From the NCBI GenBank assembly GCA_963717385.1, contig CAVQWE010000006.1, positions 310,001 to 374,000 on the forward strand: a stretch of 64,000 nucleotides of DNA, in the 5' to 3' direction. The notes beneath the pieces are model-generated. The model searched no databases. It was not told the origin of the DNA and was given only the letters and a program-made list of their open reading frames with translations. This document shows, piece by piece, positions 1 through 10,293 of this stretch; the stretch's first letter is position 1, and each line of letters opens with the position of its first letter. A program made the translations under genes and the position numbers. This DNA is from Sva-07 sp963717385. GTDB taxonomy: Bacteria > Actinomycetota > Acidimicrobiia > Acidimicrobiales > Ilumatobacteraceae.

Positions 1-299
1 CGAAGATCAATGCAACGGCCCCCGACGGCGTTGCCGCTGCCGATTGGCCGCTCGTTCGGGCTGACGGCACGCTCGTGCTCGACGTGCGCGCCAACATGCG
101 CACCGACGATGGCGCCGACGTCTTCGTGACATACAACGGCATCGGCATTCCGAAGGAGGGTGGCGGTCACGACATCCGCACCGCTCCCCTGTTCCAGACC
201 GGTGACGAGCGCTACGCCTGGCTCAACAACGTGCAAGGTGTCGGCATCGGCCAGACGACCGACACCGGTGTCGAGTACCAGATCTACGCACTGAAGTAG
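1..299 (+). CDS. DUF3237 family protein, C-terminal part (5' end outside window)
   Basis: The reading frame is open from the left edge (codon phase starts at base 3) to the TAG at 297-299, so only about 98 C-terminal residues are present. The residues DWPLVRADGTLVLDVRA followed by an MRTDDGADVFVTYNG stretch match the pattern of DUF3237 proteins, small beta-barrel proteins of unknown function common in Actinobacteria and Proteobacteria. The in-window ATG at 105 would cut through the conserved core, so it is not the start. The gene converges on tdk, whose stop lies 37 bases downstream. Family assignment is from motif memory; no catalytic role can be read. Confidence 0.75.
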   Translation, partial: KINATAPDGVAAADWPLVRADGTLVLDVRANMRTDDGADVFVTYNGIGIPKEGGGHDIRTAPLFQTGDERYAWLNNVQGVGIGQTTDTGVEYQIYALK

Positions 300-336
300 A
301 CCCGGCATCGACCGATGCGTGCGCGTGCGGGACCCG

Positions 337-937
337 TCAGGCGCCGAGGTCGCCGCGGAGAAAATGCATGCGGCAGAGCAACTCGTAGCGCACGGTGTCG
401 CCGAACAGGGGCGACTCGCTGCGTTTGGTGTCGCCCACCATCACGGTGTCGCCCTCGTACACGACATCGCCATTGACGACTCGGGCGTTGTTCGTGGCGC
501 GTGCACCGCACCAGCAGCGAGCTTCGACCTGGAGCGGGGTGTGCTCGTCGGCGATCTCCAACATGCGTGCCGTGCCCTCGAAGAGCCGTCCACGGAAGTC
601 GGTGAGCAGCCCGAACGCGTACACGTCGATGTCGAGATCGTCGACGACCCGGGCCAGCTGATCGCATTGCTCGGGCGTGTAGAACTGCACTTCGTCGCAG
701 ATCATGTAATGGATCGGCCAATGGCTGAGCGCGAGAGCGTGCAGATCGAGGTCGTGTCGACACCTCGATCGCCGGGGCAGCCACGCCGAGACGGCTGGTG
801 ACCTGGCGGCCCTCTCGGTCGAGCGTGGTGAGCAACAGCCCATGCAGCTCGCGGCTCGACAAGTTGTGGTGAATCTGCAGCGCCACGGTGCTCTTGCCCG
901 AGCCCATGGTGCCGAAGCTGAATCGAAGCGACGCCAT
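337..937 (-). CDS. tdk: thymidine kinase (frame broken once near 757)
   Basis: ATP-dependent thymidine to dTMP kinase of the pyrimidine salvage pathway. The first frame starts at ATG 937 and carries the P-loop GTMGSGKST (residues 9-17). The second frame carries MICDEVQFYTPEQ (Walker B and lasso region) and the zinc-ribbon cysteines CWCG and ELLCRMHF. The two frames join only if one base is removed near 757. The reconstructed protein is about 199 residues, normal for type II Tdk. The missing frame continuity is probably a sequencing insertion, because both halves are fully conserved. The gene sits 14 bases downstream of the small lipoprotein gene on the same strand and may be cotranscribed with it. 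Confidence 0.9.
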
Positions 938-951
938 GTGAGCGATCGACC

Positions 952-1161
952 CTACCCGCCGCTGGTGACGGGCGGCGCAGACGGATCGGTGGCAAACGGA
1001 TCGAACGACGGGTCGACCACCGCTGGGCCATTGATTCCGCCGATCGCCGGCGCTGACGTCGGCGGCACCTGATCGTCGACCTCATCGGTGCCGTCAGAGC
1101 CGCTGCACGCACCAAGCGCCAGCGCCGCCACCAAACTCAACGCCGCCAAGTGTCGTCCCAC
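952..1161 (-). CDS. small putative lipoprotein (about 69 aa)
   Basis: A short frame from GTG 1161 encodes a hydrophobic signal segment (LAALSLVAALALGAC) ending in a lipobox with Cys at residue 19, followed by an acidic and then Pro/Ser/Thr-rich tail. This is the architecture of a lipid-anchored exported protein with a very short mature part. A GTG at 1170 in the same frame is an alternative start; the longer open frame further upstream would overlap korA and is unlikely. No family recognised. It lies divergent from korA and just upstream of tdk. Confidence 0.55.
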   Translation of the reverse strand: MGRHLAALSLVAALALGACSGSDGTDEVDDQVPPTSAPAIGGINGPAVVDPSFDPFATDPSAPPVTSGG

Positions 1162-1305
1162 CCCTGCGACTCTACGGCGAACGATGACAGGACGATGGTC
1201 ACTTTTGGTGGGCCGTCCCGTTCTCGCCCGGCCTCGGCCACTACGGTGACCCCCGACAGGCCCGGCAACGGAGCCGGGGCGCTGACACTCCCAGGGGGAG
1301 ACACC

Positions 1306-3233
1306 ATGACGGACACGATCGACCGGCCCGAAGCCGGCGACGGCGATCTCGCTGACTACGTCCTCGACCATCTCATCATTCGCTTTGCCGGCGACTCCGG
1401 CGACGGGATGCAGCTGACCGGCGATCGATTCACCTCGGTGAGTGCGTCATTCGGCAACGACTTGTCGACCCTGCCCGACTTCCCTGCCGAGATCCGTGCA
1501 CCGGCCGGCACCGTCAACGGTGTGTCGGCGTTCCAGGTCAACATCGCGGATCACAAGATCACCACGCCGGGCGACGAGCCCAACGTGCTGGTGGCGATGA
1601 ACCCCGCAGCGCTGATGGCCGATCTCCATCGCCTCGAGCCGGGCGGCACGGTGATCATCAACGAAGATGCCTTCGAGGAACGCAACCTCGACAAGGCCGG
1701 CTACACGGCCAACCCGCTCGACGACGACACGCTTGCGCACTACCGCGTGCTCAGGGTCCCGATGACCAGTCTCACCAAGGAAATCTGCGCACCGCTGGGC
1801 GTGAAACCCCGAGATGCCGAGCGTTCGAAGAACTTCTTCGCGCTCGGCCTGGTGTCGTTCATGTACACCCGACCGGTCGACCCGACTCTGGAGTGGATCA
1901 CCGAGAAGTTCGGCGGCAACGAACTCGTCGAAGCAGCGAACAAGGCGTCGTTCCTCGCCGGCTTCAACTTCGGCGAGACCACCGAGGCCGTCGGCCACCG
2001 CTACGAGGTCAAGCCCGCCAAGCTGCCCGCAGGCGAGTACACGAGCATCACCGGCAACACCGCGCTCTCGTGGGGGATCATTGCCGCCGGACAGCTCGCG
2101 AAGCTGCCGATCACGCTGGGTTCGTACCCGATCACACCGGCGTCCGACATCCTCCACGAGCTGTCGAAGCACAAGCACTTCGGCATTCGTACCGTGCAAG
2201 CCGAAGACGAGATCGCCGCCATCGGCATGGCACTCGGCGCCGCGTTCGCCGGCCACCTCGGCGTCACCACCACCAGCGGCCCAGGCGTGGCGCTCAAGAG
2301 CGAAACCACGTCACTCGCTGTCTCGATCGAGCTCCCGTTGCTGCTCGTCGACATCCAGCGCGGCGGCCCGTCGACCGGGTTGCCCACCAAGACCGAGGCC
2401 TCCGACCTCAACATTGCGCTCTACGGCCGCCACGGCGAAGCGCCACTTCCCGTCGTGGCTGCCTACACCCCGGCCCAGTGTTTCCACGCCGCCATCGAGG
2501 CGATTCGCATCGCCCTCAAGTACCGCACCCCGGTGATCTTGCTGTCCGACGGCTACCTCGCCAATGGCTCCGAACCATGGAACCTGCCATCGGTCGATTC
2601 GCTCCCCGACATCTCGGTGCCGTTCACCACCGAACCCAACCATGTCGACGACGACGGCAACGACGAGTTCTGGCCGTACCTCCGAGACGAGACCACACTC
2701 GCTCGCCCGTGGGCGATTCCCGGCACCCCGGGGCTGATGCACCGCGTCGGTGGCCTCGAGAAGAAGGACGGCACCGGCAACATCGACTACACGCCGGGGA
2801 ACCACGAACGCATGGTGCACCTGCGCGCCGACAAGATCGCTGCGATCGCAGCCGACATCCCGCCAACAGCGATCAACGGCGACCCCGACGCCGACGTCCT
2901 CGTGCTCGGCTGGGGATCCACATGGGCCGCGATCGACGCCGCGATCCAGCGCAGTCGCCGTGCTGGCAAGAGCGTTGCTTCAGCGCACATCATGCACTTG
3001 AACCCCCTGCCGAACGATCTCGGCGACATCCTGAAGCGGTTCAAACGGGTGATCGTTCCCGAACTGAACATGGGCCAGTTCACCACGCTGATCCGAGGCA
3101 AGTACCTCGTCGACGCGCAGTGCCTGAGCAAGGTGCAAGGCATGCCCTTCAAGTCACGTGAAATCGAAGCCGCCATCGACGAGGCCCTGGCCTCGATCGC
3201 TTCCACCAACGACAGCACGAACGGAGCAACCTC

Positions 3234-3237
<4 letters not shown>
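1306..3237 (+). CDS. korA: 2-oxoglutarate:ferredoxin oxidoreductase, subunit alpha
   Basis: Alpha subunit of the two-subunit KorAB enzyme that oxidatively decarboxylates 2-oxoglutarate to succinyl-CoA with ferredoxin as acceptor. The 643-residue protein has the actinobacterial fused layout: an N-terminal gamma domain (GDSGDGMQLTGDRF, residues 30-43) followed by the pyrimidine-binding alpha domain (GSYPITPASDILHEL, EDEIAAIGMALGAAFAG, TSGPG) and a C-terminal Rossmann-like domain. ATG 1306 is chosen because a strong Shine-Dalgarno (GGGGGAG, 1293-1299) precedes it by six bases; the open frame extends upstream but without conserved sequence. The stop overlaps the korB start (ATGA, 3234-3237), indicating coupled translation. 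Confidence 0.95.
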
Positions 3238-4257
<1,020 letters not shown>

Positions 4258-4311
4258 CCGCCGGGTCCCGGGGCACACCCCGAGCGTCGACCAACCAACG
4301 AGATGCTCGCG

Positions 4312-5388
4312 TCAGCCAACGGCGGCGTCGGTTGCGCGGTCGAACACGGTGAAGTGGTCGACCCGCAGGCGGACGGCGTCGCCGATGACCGGCCGAGAAC
4401 CGGGCGGCGCTGTGACGGTGAGTCGTGCCCCTGCCACGGTGCACTCGATTCCACCCGACGGCGATCGGCAACGCTCGCGCCACCCGTGCTGACACCGAGC
4501 CGGCCCCGGTGATGACCACATCCTCCGGGCGCACACCCAACACGACCTTGCGACCGACAAAGGCGGCGAGCGATGGCGCCCACGCGCGCAACCTGACCAG
4601 TTCGCCCTGATCCGGGTCTTCCCGAACCAACCAGAACCCTTGCCGATCAGCGATCACCGTCACCTCGATCATCGAGATCGGACCCGTCGCGACAGCCGCC
4701 AGCAAGGTGGCCGGAGATCGTCGAACCTCCGATGTGGTGTCCCATTGCATCAACCGACCGCCGTCGAGCACCGCAACCATCGACGTCAGCGCCTCGACGT
4801 CGGCGCAGTCGTTGGTTGCCATCACGGTGGTGACGCCATAGCCGGCCTGGAGGATTGCGATCTCTGCCCGCAGACGTCGGCGCAGGTGATCGTCGAGCGC
4901 AGCGAACGGCTCGTCGAGCAGCAGCACCTTGGGCACACGCACCAGCGCCCGAGCGATCTGCACCAACTGCTGTTCGCCCAGTGACAGCGTCGACGGCTCT
5001 CGGGTCATCAGTTCTTCGATGTGGAGCGCTCGCACCTCGGCATCGACACGATGATCGATCTCGTCCGCCGACAGTCGTCGGATGTCGAGCGGAAACGACA
5101 CGTTGCGCCGAGCCGACAGATGCCCGATCAGCGCTGGCGACTGGAACACCATTCCGACATCGCGCTCGGCCAGGTGTGCTCCGTGTGACGTCGACCCCAT
5201 CGAACAGGATCCGGCCCGCCGAGATCGCATCGAGCCCGGCAATCGCCCGCAGCAGCGAGGTCTTGCCAGCGCCAGACCCTCCCACGACACCGACGAAGAC
5301 ACCAGGCATCGATTGACATCGCGACCTCGCTGAGCCGCGTTGTTCGCCCCGAGCGCACCGTCACGTGGTCGAGGTCGACCGCGGCCAT
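4312..5388 (-). CDS. ABC transporter ATP-binding protein with TOBE domain (three frame breaks)
   Basis: Nucleotide-binding subunit of an import-type ABC transporter of the MalK/UgpC/PotA kind. Reading from ATG 5388 (MAAVDLDHVTV), four frame segments must be joined at about 5308, 5183 and 4465. The parts are Walker A GGSGAGKTSLL, Q-loop GMVFQSPALIGHLSARRN, signature LSLGEQQLVQIARAL, Walker B VLLLDEPFAALD, the H-loop region and a C-terminal TOBE-like beta domain with GVRPEDVVI. Together they give about 358 residues, the normal size. All three breaks have the same sense, one base too many. No permease or binding-protein gene lies nearby, so the substrate is unknown. The start overlaps the upstream stop by one base (TGATG). 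True decay cannot be excluded here because lesions are dense. Confidence 0.8.
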
Positions 5389-6273
5389 CAGGGAACCACC
5401 CCGAGCACCCAGCCCTCCTCGGCAACGCACGTCGCCGCTGTGTGCGACTCGACTGCTGGAGCGAAGAGTGCATCGAGCCCACCACACGCGTCGGTGGCAG
5501 CCAGCCAGCGCGCCGTGCCGGTGACCTGGGCAGCGTCACGGATCGGGTCGGCCGCTTCGTCGATGTCGAGCATCGACGGCCACACCTCTGCGACCACGAT
5601 GGCGCCGGGATGGACTGCCGGCGGGTGGAGCTCCGTCGTGAACGGCCAGACGTCCAACCGGTCGTCGAAGCGGAGACGCAGCCGTTCGAGCATGGGGATG
5701 CCCATGAGGCTCTGGCTGCCGACGGCCCCTGCCCCGAGGAGTTGCCACGACGAGAAGGGCCGGTGACCCTGGCTGCGCAGCTGGTCTTCGACGGCGCGGA
5801 ACTCGGCGAGTGCGCCCGTCGGAGACGGTTTGGTGCTCGTGAGGTGGTCGTTCGACGACCGATGGCGGGCAGCCCCAGAACGGTGACGCCGTACGTGTCA
5901 GCTCGTCGTTGAGGGCTGCTGCCACCTCGAAACGGTTGTTGGCATTGCGACCGTCGTCGCGGACTCGGGCAGCGAGCGTTGCCCACATCGACGACCAAGC
6001 GACGCCACCAAGGCCGAGCGCGCCAGCAGTGCCAGTCGGGTAGCCGAGCGAGAAGTCGACACCGATCAAGGTGGCTCGATGACCCGATCACGCCTCGAAG
6101 AGTTCGATGAGGAACTCCTCGGCTCGACGGCGCGTCGGCAGGTTCGTCAACGACACCTGCTCGGTCCGGTCGTGTACGGCCACCCAGATCGAATCGCGAC
6201 CGACCTTGGGCGTCGAATTGGCGCTCCAGTCGACCACGGCGTAGCGGTCGAACATGGCCACCGCCGCTGCCAC
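5388..6273 (-). CDS. conserved protein of unknown function (one frame break, one in-frame stop)
   Basis: I do not recognise the function. The reconstructed protein starts at GTG 6273 directly after the HlyIII stop, or at ATG 6255 (MFDRYAVVDWSAN). It contains VVDWSANSTPKVGRDSIW near the N-terminus and IGVDFSLGYPTG after about 70 residues; the paired VDWS/VDFS motifs recall RNase-H-like DUF429-type folds, but this is only a resemblance. A TGA at 6088-6090 interrupts the frame (ELFEA stop SGHRATLIGVDF), and the frame shifts by one base near 5841 before the C-terminal part, which includes MLERLRLRFDDRLDVWPF. Full length would be about 294 residues. It is sandwiched between an HlyIII gene and an ABC ATPase with no spacing, so an operon is likely. 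Confidence 0.6.
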
Positions 6274-6939
6274 CTAGGCGAGAACGTTGGCGACTGCGGC
6301 GAAGTGCAGCGAGGCGGCGACCACCGTCAACAGGTGCCAGATCTCGTGGTAGCCGAAGGTGGTCGGCCAGGGATTCGGCCGTTGAACCAGCAGCACCGGA
6401 AAGCCGATGGTGTACGCCACGCCGCCCGCAACGATGAGCCCGAACTGCAGGCCGGTGAGGCTGTCGATGAGTGCCGGCGTGGCGATGATCGCCACCCAAC
6501 CCATCACGATGTACAGCGCATACGACACGTGTCGCGCGCCGTGGAAGAAGGCGAGCTTCAACACGATGCCGATGGTTGCCAATGTGCCGACGATCGCCAG
6601 CATCGGAATACCCCACGCCGGGGGCAGGGCAACCAAGCACAGCGGCACGTACGTGCCGGCGATGAGGAGGTAGATCATCGAGTGGTCGAGACGCTGCATG
6701 ATCGTGCGCGCCCGCTCGGACTGCGCCAGGCGGTGATAGGCCGCCGAGGTACCGAACAGCAACAACAGCGTCGCCGAGTAGATTGCCGCCCCCACGATGG
6801 CCGCGGCTCCGCTTGCGATGACGATCAACGCAATTCCAGCGGGAATCGACGCGAAGAACGCCCACGAGTGCATCTTGCCCCGCCACACCGGCCTCGGCAT
6901 CGCCAGGTATGTGGTCGGAACGGTACTCACGCTCGTCAC
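6274..6939 (-). CDS. hemolysin III / PAQR-like membrane protein
   Basis: A 221-residue integral membrane protein with seven apparent hydrophobic segments. The conserved HlyIII/YqfA signatures are visible: FGTSAAYHRL near residue 85, LDHSMIYLLIAGTYVP near 105, and GYHEIWHLLTVVAASLHF near the C-terminus. The Ser-xxx-His, Asp and HxxxH residues form the presumed zinc site of this superfamily. The cellular role in bacteria is not well defined; a lipid-hydrolase or membrane-homeostasis role has been suggested for the family. It is the first gene of a tight three-gene run (next start at 6273, immediately after its TAG). Confidence 0.88.
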   Translation of the reverse strand: MTSVSTVPTTYLAMPRPVWRGKMHSWAFFASIPAGIALIVIASGAAAIVGAAIYSATLLLLFGTSAAYHRLAQSERARTIMQRLDHSMIYLLIAGTYVPLCLVALPPAWGIPMLAIVGTLATIGIVLKLAFFHGARHVSYALYIVMGWVAIIATPALIDSLTGLQFGLIVAGGVAYTIGFPVLLVQRPNPWPTTFGYHEIWHLLTVVAASLHFAAVANVLA

Positions 6940-7003
6940 CGTACCCGGCTCAGCAACGCCTGTCCCCGCGGATCGGCGAGACCTGGGCTGGGAGACTCAG
7001 CGA

Positions 7004-9899
7004 TCAGGTGAGTCGCTGCATCAGGGCGATGACAGCATCGCCGTAGCGTTCGAGCTTGGCCGGGCCGACGCCGGAGATGCGGCCGAGGTCGCGCAGTGTG
7101 GTCGGCGCTTGGCGGGCGATCGCCACCAGGGTCTTGTTGTCGAACACGACGTAGGCAGGTTTGCCGTCACGAAGCTCGTTGCGCAGGTCGCGCAACGCAG
7201 CGAACCGTTGTTGGCCAGCAGCATCGAGATCGACGGCCGGGTCGCTCCGAAGTCGACGACGACGAGCTCCGAGTGCGCACCTGCGGTTCGGGACGGTGCG
7301 ACGACACGACACGTGCGGCCGACGGCTCGGTGGTGAGTTCGGCCACGAAGGGGCTCGGATTGGGGCCCGTTGTGATCGTGGCGTGCCGGCTGGCGCGTGT
7401 GACCGCCACATGGAACAGCCGGCGCTCTTCCTCGACGTCCTCGGCGAGACGATGCGGGTACTGCTCGGCATCGGCCAGGTGCACCACCACGTGGGGCCAC
7501 TCCTGGCCCTTCACCCGGTGGACCGTCGACAGCAGCACTCCCCCGGGCGCGCGTTTGACCGCCAGTTGGCTGCGCATCCACCGCTCGAAGGTCACTGGGT
7601 CGTCGTGCTGCGCAGCGAGGTGCGTGAGCGCAGTGAGATCGTCACCCTGGGCCGATCGATTCATGCCGCGCCGGTTGGCGTCGAGCGTCGCCACCGAGCC
7701 GGCGAGCCCGATCTCGTCGATGAGGGTCAGCAACAGGTCCGAGGTGCTGGAGCCGGCGGCCACCATCTTCTGCAACGTCTGCACGTCGGCAGCGAAATCG
7801 ATCACCCGCTCGGCGTCGCGCTCGTTGGTGAGACGCCCAGCGAGCTTGTTGAGGTCGACCACCGACGACTGCTCGCTGACCCACTCGGTGATCCTCGGAT
7901 GGAACGATCGCGACGGTCGGCGAAGCGCCTCGCGGATGTCGTCGGGAGCGAGCGAGCCCCCACGACCTGATGTTGCCAGCCGCAGCCACGCAAGCACGGT
8001 GCGCACTGCCGTGCGGTCGGCGAATTCGAGCCCGACGCCACCGGCGATCGGTACACCGGCCACCACCAGTGCCACCTGTACTGGGGCGAGCAGTGCATTC
8101 ACTCGCGTGAGCACGGCGACATCGGACGGCGCCGCGCCGGTGGACAATGCCTGCTCGACAGCACCCCGAGAGGCACCGACGGCGTCGACGCCGGTGTCGA
8201 CCGACCATCCGCCCACATCGGTCGAAGCGGCCCGGATGGTCTTCGGCACGCGCCGTTGGTTGTGCCTCAGCAGCCGGTCGACCACGTCGACCACCCCGGC
8301 CGGGCAGCGATAGTTGACCTCGAGCGGGTGTTCGCCGGAGCCAGGGAACAATTCGGCGAAGTCGATCAGCCACGCCGGGTCGGCCCCGTTGTAGCCGTAG
8401 ATCGTCTGATCGTCGTCGCCCACCCCGAACACTGCCCCGCCAGGCGATGCGAGCAGCCGAATCATCAGCAGGTGAGCAGGCGTGAGGTCCTGGAACTCGT
8501 CGACCAGCATCACCCGACACGCCCGCTGGGCAGCCCGGCGTGCCGTGGGATCTCGCAGGAGCACGAGCAGGGCCCGATAGATCTGATCGTCGAAGTCGAC
8601 TGCGCCACGGCGTTCGAGCATCTTGCGGTATGCCGGCCACGTTGCAGCGAGACCATCGACATCACCGTCGTACCGACCCTCGACCTCGTCGGGATCGACG
8701 AGGCCCAGGCGGATCACGGTGAGCGCCTCGATCCACGGCCCGATCGGGTCGCTGTTGCGGCGGCGCGGGAAATCGACGAGGTCACCGATGATCCGTCGCA
8801 CATCGGGCTCGTCGATCGTGCGCCACGACTGCGACTGCGGCGCGAACGGCGGCCGACCGTTGACGATCGCCAATGCAATGGCGTTGAGTGTTCGAACCTG
8901 CAAGCCGGGAAGGTCGCTGGTGCGCTCGACCATTTCCTCTTGTGCCCGCTTGTTGAAGGCGACGAGGCTGACCGCACTGGCCGGGAGCTTCCATGTGGAC
9001 AGCAGGTGGCGCGCTCGTTCGGTGAGCACCCTGGTCTTGCCAGACCCTGCAGGGGCGATGATCCGAGCTCCGCCCCCTGGATGCGTGACCGCCGCCAACT
9101 GGTCGGGTGCAAGATCTGCGGCGCACACGTTGGCAGCAGGGATCGACAGCGACCCGTGCTCGATGGCGATGGCATGGACGACCGGTACTCCGTCGATGGG
9201 ATCGACGTGACGTACTGGGCCACCGTCGAGCCAGGCAATCGCTCCGTCAGCAAGCACGATGTCGCCACCCGACTCGGCGGCGACGGCTCCAGCCGCCACC
9301 GCCCGGTCGAGGCCGATCCACACCGGTCGGTCGGGGTCGCGAGCATCGACGCTGTTGTTCCACACCAGGTGATGGAGTTCCTCGACGTCGAACAGGAAGG
9401 TCGGGCCGAGTTCGTACGGCGCCGCCTCGGTCATCAGCATCGGCTCTCGCTCGAACGGGACCGCCAGTTCGATGACCAGCCGGGTCGCCGAGTGGTGCGC
9501 CACGCGCAGCCGATCGAGCGCACGGCCCGGCGTGGTCAGCGTGGACTCGTCGATCACCAGCCGCTCGGCTCGGGCCCACGGTGCGGCGATGGTGCCTCCC
9601 GGTTCGATCAGCAGGTGTCGACCGAGCGCATCGGGCCCAGGCCCGGCCACCGCAACGCCACGTTCGATCGGGGCGACCACCGAACGAGCAGCCGATCCCG
9701 ACCTCGAAGCGCCAGTGGAGCGTCGGGGTGATGGTGGCGTCGACGGGGGCGGCGACGAATCGAACAGCGACGGATCGTCGGACGGGGGCGGAACCGAGTC
9801 GGCGACGGGCACCTCTTGCTGGCCACCATCGTTCCAGCATTGACGCACCTGGGCCGGCGTGTCGTGTTCCCCGTTGCAGTACGCGCACGCAATCGCCAT
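7004..9899 (-). CDS. uvrD2: UvrD2-like superfamily I DNA helicase with C-terminal HRDC domain (frame broken near 7244)
   Basis: ATP-dependent 3'-5' DNA helicase. Order of domains: an N-terminal part with CAYCNGEH and a Cys at residue 21, a Pro/Ser-rich linker (residues 32-75), a beta-rich region, then the helicase core. The core has Walker A APAGSGKTRVL near residue 282, Walker B LVDEFQDLTPAHL, motif III GVGDDDQTIYGYNGADP and motif STVHRVKGQEWPHVVV. After a one-base frame break near 7244 the protein continues into an HRDC domain (RFAALRDLRNELRDGKPAYV, ISGVGPAKLERYGDAVI). Total is about 964 residues, larger than mycobacterial UvrD2 because of the N-terminal extension. ATG 9899 is preferred over 9935 because of AAGG upstream and because the Cys motif begins there. 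Confidence 0.9.
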
Positions 9900-9954
9900 C
9901 GGCTCGACCTTACCGATTCGGCAGTCGGTACGCACACATGTTCGATCGACGTGC

Positions 9955-10212
9955 CTACCAAGCGATCTCGGGAACGCCGTAGGTGACGCAGAGCCCTGCT
10001 CCGTTCACCACCAGCAACGCCACGATGATGCCGATCACGACAACCCGCCGCGAGCGAGTTCGTCGGATCGGACCGTTGACGGGCATGTACCACTCGGGGA
10101 GCAGCCCTGGGTCTGGTGACCCTCCGAACGGTTCGGCGTCGTGGTCGATCGGCACGTTCGGGTCGGCAGCGAGCGCCTCGGCTTCGAGTTCCTCGTCGGT
10201 GATCTCGACCAC
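9955..10212 (-). CDS. small single-pass membrane protein (85 aa), unknown function
   Basis: Unrecognised. The protein has an acidic N-terminal half (VEITDEELEAEALAADPN), a Pro/Gly-rich middle, a basic stretch RRTRSRR, then one strong transmembrane segment (VVVIGIIVALLVVNGAGLC) and a short outside tail. Start is GTG 10212. It lies between uvrD2 and the RND transporter on the same strand with a 55-base gap to uvrD2. The membrane topology (N-in by the positive-inside rule) is inferred from composition only. Confidence 0.65.
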   Translation of the reverse strand: MVEITDEELEAEALAADPNVPIDHDAEPFGGSPDPGLLPEWYMPVNGPIRRTRSRRVVVIGIIVALLVVNGAGLCVTYGVPEIAW

Positions 10213-10293
10213 GACTGCAACCTACCTCTGCATCCGGTCTGGACGATGAGCGAGCCCCGCGAGATCTGGCGTGTTCGCTGATCGCTGACGGGA

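Noticed and set aside
9930..9950. SOS box upstream of uvrD2
   Set aside because: CGAACATGTGTGCG keeps only one half-site; two mismatches in the other half.
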